DNA of 64,000 nucleotides from Owenia fusiformis (lineage: Eukaryota > Annelida > Polychaeta > Sabellida > Oweniidae): positions 19,829,564 to 19,893,563 of the forward strand of contig CAIIXF020000007.1 of NCBI GenBank assembly GCA_903813345.2, in the 5' to 3' direction. The first letter of the stretch is position 1. Each line of letters opens with the position of its first letter. The translations under genes and the position numbers were made by a program. Positions 1-11,335 of this stretch are shown here, in pieces. Below the pieces are notes generated by a model. That model did no database searches and had not been told where the DNA came from. It was given only the letters and a program-made list of their open reading frames with translations.

Positions 1-378
1 CTCCAAGGGGTGTAATTAAATAATTAAATATTGATGTTTGAGCTTGAGATGACCTTGATCCATAAAAGTTGACCTTGACATAAGGTCACCTTATCATATT
101 ACGGCATTTGGTCACAGTTTCACCCTGTTTATGAAAAAAAGACAAGAAAGTCAGTTTGGGAATTTTTGTTTTTGGATGCTCATGACACCCCTTGTGTTAA
201 TTTCAGCCTATTACTCCACAAGAAAAAAACTTTTTTTTAATCTGTTGGTATCATATTGTTAGGAAATGATTTATCTTTAAAATAATATATAATACATGGC
301 ATATGGTTTAACATATAATATTTATCTTTAAACTTCTGAGATTTACTTTAGATATACTGGTATGTATTGTTTTAACAG

Positions 379-577
379 GCATGCAGCGGAGGTGAGTCGA
401 TTACAAGATGACATTGGAAATTTGAAAGAACTTCTGCACACATACGAACAGTCAATGCAGAGAAAGGATGATGTTATATCAAACCTAACACGTGCCATGC
501 AGCGTCAACAAGAAAAATTCCAAGTTGCAAGAACTTTCTCAGAATGGAAGATCAAACATCATGCACAGCTGAGAGAG
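379..577 (+). CDS. POC5: POC5 exon: coiled-coil segment
   Basis: Acceptor TTTAACAG ends at 378 and donor GTAAGT starts at 578. The exon enters in the third base of a codon and leaves on a codon boundary. It encodes a helical stretch with heptad-like Leu spacing (VSRLQDDIGNLKELL) followed by RTFSEWKIKHHAQLRE, which joins directly to HFASNLAVKHYQR in the next exon 7.3 kb away, matching the order in known POC5. Confidence 0.85.
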
Positions 578-3500
578 GTAAGTGCAATTATGTAATGTGC
601 TTAACATGCTGCATTGGTCTTGTCAAAGTTGAAAAGTTGAAAGTTAGTCGCATTTCTCAAAAGACATTTGTACTAGAGAAATTATTCAAAATGCAGTCAT
701 ACATCCTGGTTCAGGCAAACAGCATTTCGACGATGAAGGCATTTTGACGATGAAGGCATTTCTAAGATGATTATAAAGTCCCTGGAGTGATTTTGATGAA
801 ACTCTACAGACTTATCACACATTGAATAGAGAGATAATTTGTGCTAAATTTGAAGCGCCAAAACACTATGGTTAGGAAGTTATTTGGTTTTATTGCGTTT
901 GCATTTTTTTACCAGGCCTGACTGTATTTTGAAGTTTTTCTCTATTACGATGTCTTTTGAGCAGAATTAAAGATGTTAATGATTAAATCCACCAATGCTC
1001 TGAGTCACAAGCCTGTATATTTATTCAACCACCAATTTGGTGACAATACTTTCTTTTTTACAACATATTTACATTACAAAGGACAGAGTAATAAAAAGTA
1101 TTATTTACACAATGCTACATTTATCTATTGACTTAAATTAATTTAGTTCCTTCAATTTCACATTTCTATAGTTATAGAAGGATGGAATAAAGATCTAAAT
1201 TTGTCACTCAATCAAAATGATTGGAAGAAGATAAATAAACTTATCAAACTGAGAAACTATGAACCTAAGTTATCATCCTTCACTTACAAAGTCCTTCATA
1301 GATTTTTAGCAACTAATACATACCTAAAAATGTGTGGACTTGTAGAGTCAAACATTTGCACTTTTTGTAAAGCAAATCCTGAAACGATTTGCCATCTTCT
1401 GTATGAATGTACTATTGTAAGTGCCTTATTAGATGACTTTAAACAATGGCTCCCTTAAGAGCTCACATTGCTATGTACTAAACAAAATGTATTGATAGGA
1501 CCTGAGAGTATAAATGAAAAGACAATCATCCTAAATAATATGCTATGTATTTTTAAAAGGTATGTTTATTTGTGCAAATATTCTATGCTAAAACCAACAC
1601 TTAAAAGGTTTTATAAGTAATGTGAAGGAATATTTTATTATGGACAAACGGGTTGGCAGAGGCTAAAAGTGGAAAATCATGGAAGCAAAATTAAAATTAA
1701 ACAAATGATACTGACGATTTTTTCCTTTAAATAAAAAAATGCCAATGGTATAACGTCTCTTAAGGACTAATGTTTAACCAATATTGTATTGTAAAATTGT
1801 AAAATGTATGTTTACCATGTAACTGTACTGTAATTGTTTTTTGCAATTGCTTTAACATGCTTTTTCTTTGAAATAAAAAAATGAATAAAAAAATAAATAC
1901 ATAAATATAGCTAGAACCTATTAAATTTATATAATACTGGATTTAAAACGTACCAAATGTGACTTTAATATTATATGAGTTAAAGTCTGTAATTATTAGA
2001 GAGATTTCGCACGGCGTGAAAGTACAACTTATAACGTATACTTATACTTATAAGCAAACGTACAAGGTGTTTCATAATGTGGGATTTTCGTCAGGAAAGA
2101 TCTTCTCAGACTGTAATAAATAAAGGTCAAAGGGATGCCATTTGTACTTTCTTGAATTGTAGCATGTTTAGTTGATCCAAATGTGTTTGTCTAGAATAAA
2201 AAAGGCTCATATATAGTACATATGTTATAGACCCATCTCTTCTCAAATTTACTTTTTGGAGATACTCATTATGAAACACCCTGTATGTCATTTGTTGAGC
2301 TACTGAATGGGTCGTTTCCAGGAATTGCTAGAACCTACTGGTTTGATTGGTGTTTCAAATTGATGGTTAAAGTATTTGATTGGATACTGTTCCTACTCAG
2401 CCAATTATTTTCAAAAAATGCTTGCGGTCAATTGTTCCACACACATGCAGGTAAAGCTTTATACGGAGATCCAACAGTATACGTTTATCATCTCGTATAT
2501 ATACCGTTTTGTAAGTTCATTGAACTTATACTGATCATGAAAACTTTGAAATAATCAACTTGTTTATGTAATGACTCACTTTAAAGGACCATGTCTCACT
2601 TTAAAGGATCGTGTTTATAATACACTACAACTACTACGACACAGAAGCAAGCATTTAATTATAATGTGCATAATCTACACGTGCAGATGACAGTGCATTC
2701 ACAGTCTCTAGTTGATGGAGCTTTTCTATATCGGGAATAGTTATGTTCCATGAAGTACAATTTGAAATTGACTTTAGTAAATATAATAGTTCGACATGAC
2801 CCTTTAAATTATACGTATATGTATAAGTTGTACTTTCACTTATGTGCGAAATCTCTCTAATATAAAATGGATATGACATTGGTAATAAAAACAAATTTTT
2901 AATCTACCTACATGGTGTAGATGTCACCAAAGTAATGAGTTTTACTGTTTGAAATTTTGTTAGTGCATCCATAAAATACATCTATTTGACATATATTCCA
3001 TGCTTTTGGCACACCCCCTAGGTACTGCGTGTGGGGGGAGAGGGATGGAGAAAACAGGAATTTTAGCCAATTTTGAGATTTTTCTGAAGTATAGGTTTAT
3101 TATACTCAAATGAAAGACAATTTAGAGTAGATTTTGGAACACCCTGTATACTACATTTAGATCAAAAATATTATATTGTTAATGATTTGTACCTTTAATC
3201 CTCCTAAATGGCCACATAAATGCTTAAATTGGTAGAAATTATGATATATATCCAATGTCTGTCTTATCATATTATCTGCAAATCAAGAGTAAATATTATA
3301 CTGTGACATATAAATATTTTGAACACTTGGGATTTGCTACTCCATGAAGTTGCCATTTTCTAGTATTAGCATATACATGTACTAAAAGATAATATACTTG
3401 AATCACATTTGATACACCTTATTGTATAACATATTCGTCATATTTATTTCATTACATGAAGTCAAAAAAGTTTATTTAAATGACGCAGGAAATTGCCATT

Positions 3501-6500
3501 ATCGATGTCCTGAATGATGTTTAAGTCAAAAGGTGATAATTAGCTAAATTGCTCAAATATGGCTAGATCATTTTAAAATCCTAAATATCGCAACATGCAC
3601 ATTTACAGTGATATAGACTCGCAACCAATCAGTGTTCAGCTTCAATAATACAAACATATACGCTTATATATAGATTCTGAGAATATCTTGAGGCTCATTC
3701 TTACATGTTCCATCCGTGAGATGAGTATACGCTAAGACATAAAAAATAATCCAATATCAATTTTTTTTTGTGTTGGAGCACAGTGAATTTTTAGAGAATC
3801 GTTTTTACAAAAACACATTTTTAATATGGCTGGGATGGATCTAAAGAGTGATCAGACCGAGACAGAGAGATTGGAGGAGGTCTTCATGAAGATAAGTCTA
3901 TTTAATGCCATATCAAGTGATGACCCTGATAGAGTTGATCGTATACTCACAAGTGGTACAAATCCTAACAGTGTGTACCATCTTCACAATCCACTCTGTG
4001 TTGCAGTACAGGAAAATCTTCATGAAATCGTAGATGTACTTTTGAAGCATAACTGCGATGTGAACCAATCAGATTTATCGGATCCGATGTGGTGCCGTCC
4101 TGCCCTCCATTTAGCGTGTTCATCTGGGTTTTATGAATTGGTACAGAAGTTGATCAAACATGGAGCAGATATTAATCTTTGTGACCAGGATAACAGGACC
4201 CCACTCCATTGGGCAGCGACTTATGGCCACAATTCTGTCGCAAAACTTCTAATCCGAAATGGGGCTTCAGTGAACATTGCCCAGCAAGATGGTTTCACAC
4301 CTTTACATTCTGCGGCATGTCTTGGTCTGGCGGATGTCTGCTCATTCCTCATTCAAAATGGTGCTGATGTGAATATCAAAGATAAAGATGGCTGGACTGC
4401 TATGTTGGCAAGTTCTTGCTATGGACACTTCAATATCGTATGCCTTCTCATTAGTTATGGCTCAGATATCAATGTACGTAATAAGGACCTTGATTCTGCC
4501 ATTCATGTCACTATAGATTGCGGCCATACTGAAATAGCCAACATGCTTATTGAAAATAACATCAAGCTCGATTTTGTGAACAAGAAGAATTTCACACCAC
4601 TGCACATAGCTGTAAATAGAAATAACATCTCAATGGCCAAGAAGCTTATTGAGCTAGGAGTTGATGTCAACATCAAACAAGAGGGCGGACATTCACCGTT
4701 ATATCTGGCAGCTCTGGTGAAGTTTGAGGAGAAGATGGTACGTTTGTTGTTGATGTGTGGAGCCCAACTGATGCAGGAAGAGTTCCTGGTGCTACAAGAC
4801 CCACCAGAGGCCATGTTACAGAAGTCTGGCTTCAAAGAGATGTTGACCATGTTAAGGTCACAAATAACATCCCCTTCAGCACTCTATGCTTCTTGTTGCT
4901 ACAGTGTGAGGAAGACTTTGGGCAAGAACTATTCAGAAAAAGTGAAACATTTACCCATTCCAGTCACTACGAAGCAGGATATTGCTATGGACTATCTCAA
5001 TTATGAAGACTTTGGTTATGGTCGGATCAAGTCACAACAATGAAAAACTTCATTAATTGGCTTATCCCCTTATTTCAATAGAAATAAATAATGGCAGGCC
5101 ATTGATGGTGAAATACAGCATGATTTAAATATAATATCATGTAAAGCATGAATCGAAGGTGAGTGCATTTGCACTGTCATTCTGTCCAACGAGTGTGGAA
5201 TTTTTCCATATTGAATGGCCTGACATTATAAACTATGATGCAAACATAAAAGCAAAGATAAACTTTGTTCAAAGAATGAGGATATAGGTCCGTGTAATAG
5301 AACCATTTTCCATCGATGTGATGTCACAACACAATGTGATGTCACAATACAATGTGATGTCACAACACAATGCGATGTCTCAACACAATGCAGATTACTG
5401 TGTGCAGATTTTTTTAAGCTGATAATAATAATATATATTTCAGTTTTTAGTCAGAATGAATAGTCATTCTTCTATTGAGAATTAGAGAAAAGCTAATAGG
5501 CTGCAATCTAATTGGATGAGAGACTCAGAAAAAGCATACTTATGTTTGAATAAACTTCTAGTTTTTTTACTGAGTATAAAAGCATCAAATGTACATAATT
5601 GTTCTCTTGTACTTATTAGGAAGGATATTTTGTGTATTGTAATTATTGAAGTTGTTCTAATTAGCACATAAAATAAATGCTGAACACATCAATTGTTCTA
5701 GTATATAGTGAAAATGAATATGTTTAGGGATATTAACAAAAATAGCATGTACTCTTTACATTAATGAATCGTAGCAATTCAACAAGATCATGAAGATAAC
5801 ATGATGCAAATTAAACAATGACCAAACATTCTCTGCCAATCAAATGCCTTATTGTGTTTCATTATTAGACATTCAACCGTGTCTAAATACCAATCAAATA
5901 ACATATTTACATGCTCATTAATAAACCTTACATTTACCATTTACATTCAGACAACTGGAAGATGTTGTTATTTTTAAGCATCAAAATCCAAATAACTTCT
6001 TTCCTTTACCTAAAACACAACCTCATTTGAATCTGTTCTTAACTTTGAGAAACCCAACCTCTAAAATTAGTTTGATGACCATGCAGTTAGCACCTTACTA
6101 AGCTTGTATTTGCGAATGCAATTTTTGGCTAGCAGCTACCAGGTTGAATGCATTTTGGTGGCAAACTAATTTGAATATGAATAATACCTGCTGTGTATTC
6201 CAGTAGCTTCAAAGTATCACTTCAAACCCAATCACTGACCTAATGAGTTAATCTGCCTATTTTTGATTTACAAGCAATTAACAATTACCTAAGATCTGTT
6301 TGCTTAAAGATACAACCGACAATTCCACAAATCTGGAAGATTTATTTTTTCAAGAGAAAGTTTACAATTGAACCCCTATGCTTCTAAGATATGAGATATA
6401 TTAACCTCTTGACTGGAGTTCTCATCACCTAAGAAATGACTTTGAAACCCAGAGCGACGAGAAAATCGGTCACAAAATTTTTCACTAAAATTACTCTTAT

Positions 6501-9500
6501 TTGAACTATTTTAATCCAATTTACACAAAAATTGTATTAAAATGTAGGGAAATGATCTCTGCCGTCTAATTTCACTAAAATGAGTATCATCTGTTGTATG
6601 TGTATGTAATAAGATGTCAAAAGCTGGCAAAAGTGAAATTGCTCTGTTACTGAGGTATGAAATGTTAAATGACTTATGTGAAAGTTGCTACCATATGTCA
6701 AATTGACTGTCCTCTTTAGCAAATTGTCGAAGGACAATTGTGTCGTAATTCCAAGTTCTGACTTATTTACATGGTACTTTTATGATGGATGTACTTTAGA
6801 AGATGGACTTTTGTTAATATTTAACAATATAAGCATATGACAATGAATAGTGGGTGATTTATTGGACTCATCCCTGGTATGGCATAGTACAAACAAAATC
6901 CCAAGAAAAACCAGAAATATCTCCTGTTGAAAAATCATAATTTTTATAACTTGGAGCCTTTAGAATTGATAGTGCTCTACTGATTCCTGTTGGAGTTTTT
7001 CGAAGTTATGGACCATTGTAGCAAGGGGCTATTTTCAAGAATTATTGAAGAATATTTTTTCAAAGAGGTCTCAACACAGCATAGACATTTCACATAAAAT
7101 ATATCATTAATAGCCTTACATGAAAGGTTGTCAGATGTTGAAACTATCAGATTAGATAGTTTCAACATCTGACAACCATTTTAGTTTATTTATTTATTTA
7201 TATAATATATATTATATAATATATAATTTATATAATATATATTATTCAATATATTATATAATTTATATTTATTTAGATAATAAACGCTATTTTTAGATTT
7301 TCTTTTCTCTATGACATTCCTACTGGTTATTATCACATTTTTTCTGGTGACGAAAAACAAAAACAATATGACCTTCCTTTAAATTATCACGATCACATTT
7401 GTCTGGTGATGAAAATCAAAAACAATAGTTGAAGTTGAAGATCATCTCAGACCATATTTTGCTGTCTGCATAATAACAGTGGTGACATTTTTGAAAAACA
7501 TTTGCAATGCAAATAGAGATTCTTTAAATTTGTGGGTATCAAACTCTCCTTTTTTGTTAGGATCTTTATTATAGAAGGACCCCTGTTAGTGTTTAATTTG
7601 CTATAACTTAATAAAACTCCAAGGTATTTTACTAAATTTGTAAAAATTAATTAAGGATTGTCTATATTACTGTTTCAAAGTATTAAAAACAGGAGTTCTG
7701 CAACATGAGACAAAACCTTTATGGAATGTCTTCAGAACCTTTGAGAATGTCTTTATAATTTTTTGGTTGACACTACTAGGCTTATATGTCAATCTGGCAA
7801 TTTGGATAAAATGCTTGTATACATGAACTTGTTCAACAAATCTACCAACATTTCATTGAGTCATGCCTTTTTTATTTAAGTTTATTAATTGTTATTTTCA
7901 GCACTTTGCTTCAAATCTTGCTGTGAAGCATTATCAGCGTGGCTTGAAACAGAAGGTTTGGGATTCTTGGCATGCTGTTGTAGAGGCAAAATGGCGTCAA
8001 CGGGTCGAGAAAGCCTGCCAATCAAAAGCACAGGAAGTTTGCATGAACATGACAAATGACTATGAGGCTAAGATTGCATCCGTATGTAACAATTGTACTG
8101 TTAGATTTAAAATCTGGAAATTGTTTCTGCTCTTCATAATAATTTAGTTGTTAATGAGTAGATATTAATATGATATCAATATTACTAATATTGGTTCACT
8201 ATAATTCATGCCCATATAAAAAATACTAACATAAGTTTCATTTCAACATTACCCCCTATGTATTAATAAATAATCATGTTATTTTGAAATTCCTATCCTG
8301 TAGCATAAGGAACGTGAGAAATATGAAGAAATGATGAAAAAAGCATATTATTATCACTGTACTGTTAGATTTAAAATCTGGAAATCGTTTCTGCTCTTCA
8401 TAATAATTGAGTTGTTAATGAGTAGATATTAATAGGATGTCAATAGTAATAACATTGGTTCACTATAATTCATAACCATGTAAAAAATACTTACGTAAGT
8501 TTCATTTCAACATTACCCCCTATGTATTAATAAATAATCATGTTATTTTGAAATTCCTATCCTGTAGCTCAACGAAGCCCTTGATGCTGCCAGGGTGGAG
8601 GTGTCCAAGCTACATAAGGAACGTGAGAAATATGAAGAAATGATGAAAAAAGCATTCATGCGTGGCGTGTGTGCCTTGAACTTGGAAGCAATGACAATGT
8701 TTCATGGGGAAGATCAAGGTTTGTATATACACTCCCCTTTAACAGTTTGACAACACTTTCTCCCCATTGGATAGCCTGTTAATCCTGATCCTCCTGGATG
8801 TGCTTTAAACATTTGAAGGATGCTACAACCCCTATATAGATTCTGTAGACAATAAGCTAAACTGATTATTTCATTGATTCCATTATTGCAAAGCACATCT
8901 AGCCTTTCAGAATTTTTAGTGGGAAACATTTGAGACAACAATCCATAGGAAGTTATTTTGTGTTTGGCGCTCACCTTAACCTATTTTGTATTGTACTTTG
9001 TTCACCCTCCATAAAGGTGAGCAATATCTCCTGTAATACATGCAGTTCTCATTTTAAGTTGAGGAACTTGCCCCTTTAACTTGGCAAGGACCATAGACAG
9101 TCCAGACAGCACTGGTCTTTTTCTAGCCTTGCCCCAATTTCAAATAAGTAGAACTTCTCTACAAAACGCATCTGTACAAATGCAATTATCAACAAAAAGT
9201 TCTTTTGTATTTGAGGCAAGAGTTTATTCAAACTCCACCAAGCTCAACCACTTTATGTGTTTTCTTATTAACAGTAATTCTATTCAACAGGTACACAAGA
9301 TAACATACAAGTCCATGATGGACAAGGAAGCAGCGGCAATAGCAGTGATGTAGAAAACCAAGCACCGCCACAAATGCCACCCATATCTTCAATACGGGAA
9401 GGTCCAGTCACATTGAGCCAAGAGCCGGTCTACTCACACTCAACTACTCGCATTCCCGCCTCACACAGAGTAGTGACAAGTCGTGGCGGTACCACAAGTT

Positions 9501-10523
9501 CACAGAACTTTACCTCAACAACTACTGCTTCAAAAACAATGGTAGTGATATTAATATTTGATAAAGTTCACTCGTCATAAACCCATTTTTTAGACTATTT
9601 CTACATATAAATTTTAATCCTATTTTCATTTATGTGATGGGAAATCTTTTGAAAATGTAAATTACAAACTCAGATTTGGTGTGTTTATCATCCTAACTCA
9701 TCAGCAAAAGTTGAATTGTAACAGGCACAAGACAAACAGCTCTCCTGATAAACATTGGATAGGAAATCAATTTATTGCAAAAAATAGTTAAAACCAATAA
9801 TAAGTACAGCAAAAAAGCAGAACAATGCAATTTTGTGAACATAGCATAAACAGGATGTTATGTATTGAAATGAAAAACTACTACTGAAATTATTTAATTA
9901 ATTAATTATTTGTTCTCATTCCAGTCATCTGTACGACCGACTAGCAGTAAACCCAAACCCTTCACAGCTACCCTCTCAGCACGAGGTGATGTCACACGTT
10001 CATCTCAGCATATAGGTGGAGCCAATGTACCTATGGGTCTAGCGCCACCTATGAGTTCAATCTTAGTAGAGCGTCATCAACCTGTTGTCAAGGTAAAGAA
10101 ACACAAAAGCATGAATTTACTTCATTAACCCATAGATTGTGAAATCTTTCGCAGATCGAATATTATTTGATACAGTAATAAAAAATATTTTTTCTTTGCT
10201 ATCTAAGTTTGATACATGCTTAACTAGTAATCTGATTGGACAAGAGTTTTATGTATATTTATGTACTTTGAAGAGCACTAATATCTCACCCAGGATCACT
10301 GCATTGATCAGGACGAAGACCAGAGTGTACGTTGATGAATATGGAGACATTATTTTGATTTGAAGTAATTGTTTAATTCCAGCAAACCATCGCTCATGCA
10401 GTGGCATCAAAGCATCCTGTACAGTCTGGGACAAAGCCAGGAATAATGCGAAAAATAGCTGGCCAGCCTGGGCTAAGCAGACATTCAAATACAATCATAC
10501 ATCCTGTCAAAGTAGTAGACTGA
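379..10523 (+). CDS. POC5: POC5-like centriolar protein, 3' part (six exons)
   Basis: Exons read from splice sites: 379-577, 7902-8081, 8568-8718, 9291-9541, 9925-10092, 10383-10523 (stop TGA 10521-10523). Phases agree throughout. POC5 is a centrin-binding protein of the distal centriole needed for centriole elongation. The first exon gives a coiled-coil segment with RKDDVISNLTRAMQRQQEK; the second continues with KVWDSWHAVVEAKWRQRVEKA and EEVC/QEVC-like residues; the third has KKAFMRGVCALNLEAM, a hallmark block of the family. The last three exons are low-complexity Ser/Thr/Pro-rich and end in KHPVQSGTKPG and a basic tail, as expected for the POC5 C-terminus. The N-terminal half lies upstream of the window. 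An AATAAA follows at 10667-10672. Family assignment is from remembered conservation with vertebrate POC5; exon borders are inferred from consensus sites and frame. Confidence 0.88.
578..1996. other. POC5 intron, 5' portion with LINE remnant
   Basis: No host exon is supported here. The reading frame at 544-747 is a run-on of the upstream exon into intron. The only recognisable content is the LINE fragment at 1201-1900. The rest is AT-rich unique-looking sequence. Confidence 0.6.
1160..1905 (+). mobile_element. 5'-truncated non-LTR retrotransposon remnant
   Basis: The frame at 1201-1458 encodes a LINE ORF2 C-terminus: a helical stretch (SSFTYKVLHRFLATNTYL) followed by CTFCKANPETICHLLYEC, the C-x2-C-x7-H-x4-C cysteine/histidine motif found after the reverse transcriptase in L1/Tx1-like and related elements. 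After the frame closes, about 400 bp of AT-rich 3' untranslated-like DNA ends in repeated AATAAA/ATAAATA runs near 1870-1905, like a LINE tail. No reverse transcriptase core is present, so this is a dead 5'-truncated copy. The boundaries are approximate. Confidence 0.6.
1999..2857. mobile_element. non-autonomous DNA transposon with long terminal inverted repeats
   Basis: The ends are inverted copies: GAGAGATTTCGCAC then GTGAAAGTACAACTTATA at 1999-2033 and its reverse complement at about 2822-2857. Both ends are flanked by TA (1997-1998 and 2858-2859), fitting TA target duplication. No transposase frame is visible in its 859 bp. A second small element is nested inside (2063-2283). Superfamily is not certain; TA duplication suggests the IS630/Tc1/mariner side. 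Confidence 0.65.
2063..2283. mobile_element. mariner-type MITE nested in a larger element
   Basis: Terminal inverted repeats CAAGGTGTTTCATAATG (2063-2079) and CATTATGAAACACCCTG (2267-2283) match at 16 of 17 positions. TA dinucleotides flank both ends (2061-2062, 2284-2285). The 221-bp element is non-coding. The CAGGGTGTT-type terminus recurs at 25805 and, partly, at 12478. Confidence 0.65.
3665..3673 (+). promoter_or_regulatory. possible TATA box of the nested ankyrin gene
   Basis: TATATATAG lies about 155 bp upstream of the ATG at 3826, in front of an intronless open frame. Position is plausible for a short 5' untranslated region, but the surrounding DNA is AT-rich, so chance occurrence is possible. 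Confidence 0.3.
3826..5043 (+). CDS. ankyrin-repeat protein with C-terminal SOCS-box-like segment (ASB-like)
   Basis: A 405-residue intronless frame lying wholly within a POC5 intron, same strand. About eight ankyrin repeats are visible: a divergent one at residues 55-83, then near-consensus units of 33 residues from about 90 to 315, with TPLHWAATYGH, TPLHSAACLG and TPLHIAVNRN cores and GADVNIKDK-type turns. The C-terminus (about 349-395: SPSALYASCCYSVRKTLG followed by HLPIP and DYLNYED) resembles a SOCS box, which in ASB proteins recruits Elongin B/C and Cullin-5 so the ankyrin domain can present substrates for ubiquitination. The start is the first ATG, preceded by AT-rich DNA with a TATA-like box at 3665; AATAAA follows 40 bp after the stop. 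Lack of introns suggests retroposition or an ancestral single-exon gene. A plain ankyrin protein remains possible if the SOCS resemblance is weak. Confidence 0.85.
   Translation: MAGMDLKSDQTETERLEEVFMKISLFNAISSDDPDRVDRILTSGTNPNSVYHLHNPLCVAVQENLHEIVDVLLKHNCDVNQSDLSDPMWCRPALHLACSSGFYELVQKLIKHGADINLCDQDNRTPLHWAATYGHNSVAKLLIRNGASVNIAQQDGFTPLHSAACLGLADVCSFLIQNGADVNIKDKDGWTAMLASSCYGHFNIVCLLISYGSDINVRNKDLDSAIHVTIDCGHTEIANMLIENNIKLDFVNKKNFTPLHIAVNRNNISMAKKLIELGVDVNIKQEGGHSPLYLAALVKFEEKMVRLLLMCGAQLMQEEFLVLQDPPEAMLQKSGFKEMLTMLRSQITSPSALYASCCYSVRKTLGKNYSEKVKHLPIPVTTKQDIAMDYLNYEDFGYGRIKSQQ
5083..5088 (+). terminator. poly(A) signal of the ankyrin gene
   Basis: AATAAA lies 40 bp after the TGA at 5041-5043, a typical position for a compact single-exon transcript. 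Confidence 0.55.
5089..7125. other. POC5 intron between nested gene and hairpin
   Basis: No exon or domain could be recognised on either strand. Frames at 5482-5667 and 6537-6737 (minus) are short and without family features. The only structure is the 18-bp tandem repeat at 5317-5391. Confidence 0.55.
5317..5391 (+). repeat. 18-bp tandem repeat, about 4 copies
   Basis: Unit TGTGATGTCACAACACAA repeated four times with single substitutions. Each unit carries TGATGTCA, one base from a cAMP-response-element core. It lies about 230 bp beyond the poly(A) signal of the nested ankyrin gene. Confidence 0.8.
7126..7177. repeat. perfect 23-bp inverted repeat (hairpin) plus AT tract
   Basis: Left arm 7126-7148 and right arm 7155-7177 are exact reverse complements around a 6-nt loop (AGATTA). 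The following 7187-7275 is a TATAATATAT-rich low-complexity tract. The hairpin is shorter than a typical pre-miRNA; it may be a micro-transposon end pair or cruciform-forming sequence. Confidence 0.85.
7902..8081 (+). CDS. POC5: POC5 exon: centrin-binding-type Trp helix region
   Basis: Acceptor TTATTTTCAG ends at 7901 and donor GTATGT starts at 8082; 60 codons, phase 0 on both sides. The peptide contains KVWDSWHAVVEAKWRQRV, a Trp-rich amphipathic helix of the kind that binds centrins in POC5, then the ACQSKAQEVC segment. The exon is followed within 15 bp by a two-copy tandem duplication that also includes the next acceptor site. Confidence 0.87.
8095..8663 (+). repeat. two-copy tandem duplication over a POC5 3' splice site
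   Basis: The stretch beginning TACTGTTAGATTTAAAATC at about 8095 is repeated from about 8359 (offset 264 bp) with few differences. Both copies end in the intron-exon junction CCTGTAG plus coding bases CATAAGGAACGTGAG. The upstream copy lacks 45 nt (15 codons) directly after the AG and then continues into intron sequence; in frame it would add about 40 residues and stop. The second copy is the intact exon 8568-8718. Confidence 0.85.
8568..8718 (+). CDS. POC5: POC5 exon: conserved KKAFMRGVCALNLEAM block
   Basis: Acceptor CCTGTAG ends at 8567 and donor GTTTGT starts at 8719; phase 0 in, phase 1 out. It carries the strongest family signature in the window, the AFMRGVCALNLEAM stretch. A partial copy of this exon with its own CCTGTAG acceptor lies 264 bp upstream (8304-8344) but lacks exactly the first 45 exon bases and runs into stops, so this downstream copy is the functional one. 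Confidence 0.87.
9291..10523 (+). CDS. POC5: POC5 C-terminal exons
   Basis: Three exons (9291-9541, 9925-10092, 10383-10523) encode a Ser/Thr/Pro-rich, disordered C-terminal region: PPQMPPISSIREGPVTLS, then SSKPKPFTATLSARGD-like sequence, then TIAHAVASKHPVQSGTKPG and a basic stretch before the TGA. Donors are GTAGTG and GTAAAG; acceptors are TATTCAACAG, CATTCCAG and TTAATTCCAG. The last intron is only 290 bp. Confidence 0.8.
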
Positions 10524-10666
10524 GAGACATCACTCATATTGATTTTAGTGCTCATTTTATGTTTTAATTTATCAATATCTGTAATTTTAACTGCTAGAAT
10601 CAACCAATATGAGATCAGACTTTTACTAAATATGTATGCTAATGATGCCTTCAGAGTCATCTATAG

Positions 10667-10672
10667 AATAAA
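10667..10672 (+). terminator. poly(A) signal of the POC5-like gene
   Basis: Canonical AATAAA 144 bp after the POC5 stop codon and before the minisatellite that begins near 10720. No stronger signal lies between stop and this site. Confidence 0.55.
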
Positions 10673-10719
10673 TTGTTTGACTCTTCAAGTTGGTCAATCT
10701 TATTTTACAACTCGTTGTT

Positions 10720-11335
10720 AAGAAATGCATATTATACCAAAGTGCATTTAGTTGTTACCAAAATCCATTCTTTGGAAATGTATTAATTATCAGAGTGCAT
10801 TGTTTGGAGGTGCATTATATCAAAGATAATTGTTTGGAAATGCATTATATCAAAATGCATTATACCAAAGCGCATTCTTTGGAGATGCATTTTACCAAAA
10901 ATTCATTCTTTGGAAATGTATTAATTATCAGAGTGCATTGTTTGGAAATGCATTTTATCAAAATCCATTCTTTGGAAGTGTATTAATTATCAGAGTGCAT
11001 TGTTTGGAAATGCATTATATCAAAGCGCAATGCTTGGAAATGCATTTTATCAAAATCTATTATTTGGAAGTGTATTAATTATCAGAGTGCATTGTTTGGA
11101 AATGCATTATATCAAAGCGCAATGCTTGGAAATGCATTTTATCAAAATCCATTATTTGGAAGTGTATTAATTATCAGAGTGCATTGTTTGGAAAGACATT
11201 ATATCAAAGTGCAATGCTTGGAAATGCATTTTACCAAAATTCATTCTTTGGAAATACATTGATTATCAGAGTGCATTGTTTGTCAATGCATTTTACAAAA
11301 GAGTCTTGTTTGAAAATGCATTATATCAAAGGCAC
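10720..11335 (+). repeat. degenerate minisatellite (TTTGGAAATGCATT type)
   Basis: About 600 bp built of roughly 24-28 bp units with core TTTGGAAATGCATT and TATCAAAG/TACCAAAA linkers, interleaved with a longer period containing TGTATTAATTATCAGAG. Open frames at 10690-10986 and 10830-11078 are by-products of the repeat and have no recognisable domain. The array starts about 50 bp after the POC5 poly(A) signal. Confidence 0.85.

Noticed and set aside
2285-2554. 89-residue open frame
   Set aside because: It lies inside the non-autonomous transposon at 1999-2857 and shows no transposase motif.
10690-11078. Open frames of 98 and 82 residues
   Set aside because: They are translations of the TTTGGAAATGCATT minisatellite in different frames, with no start context or domain.
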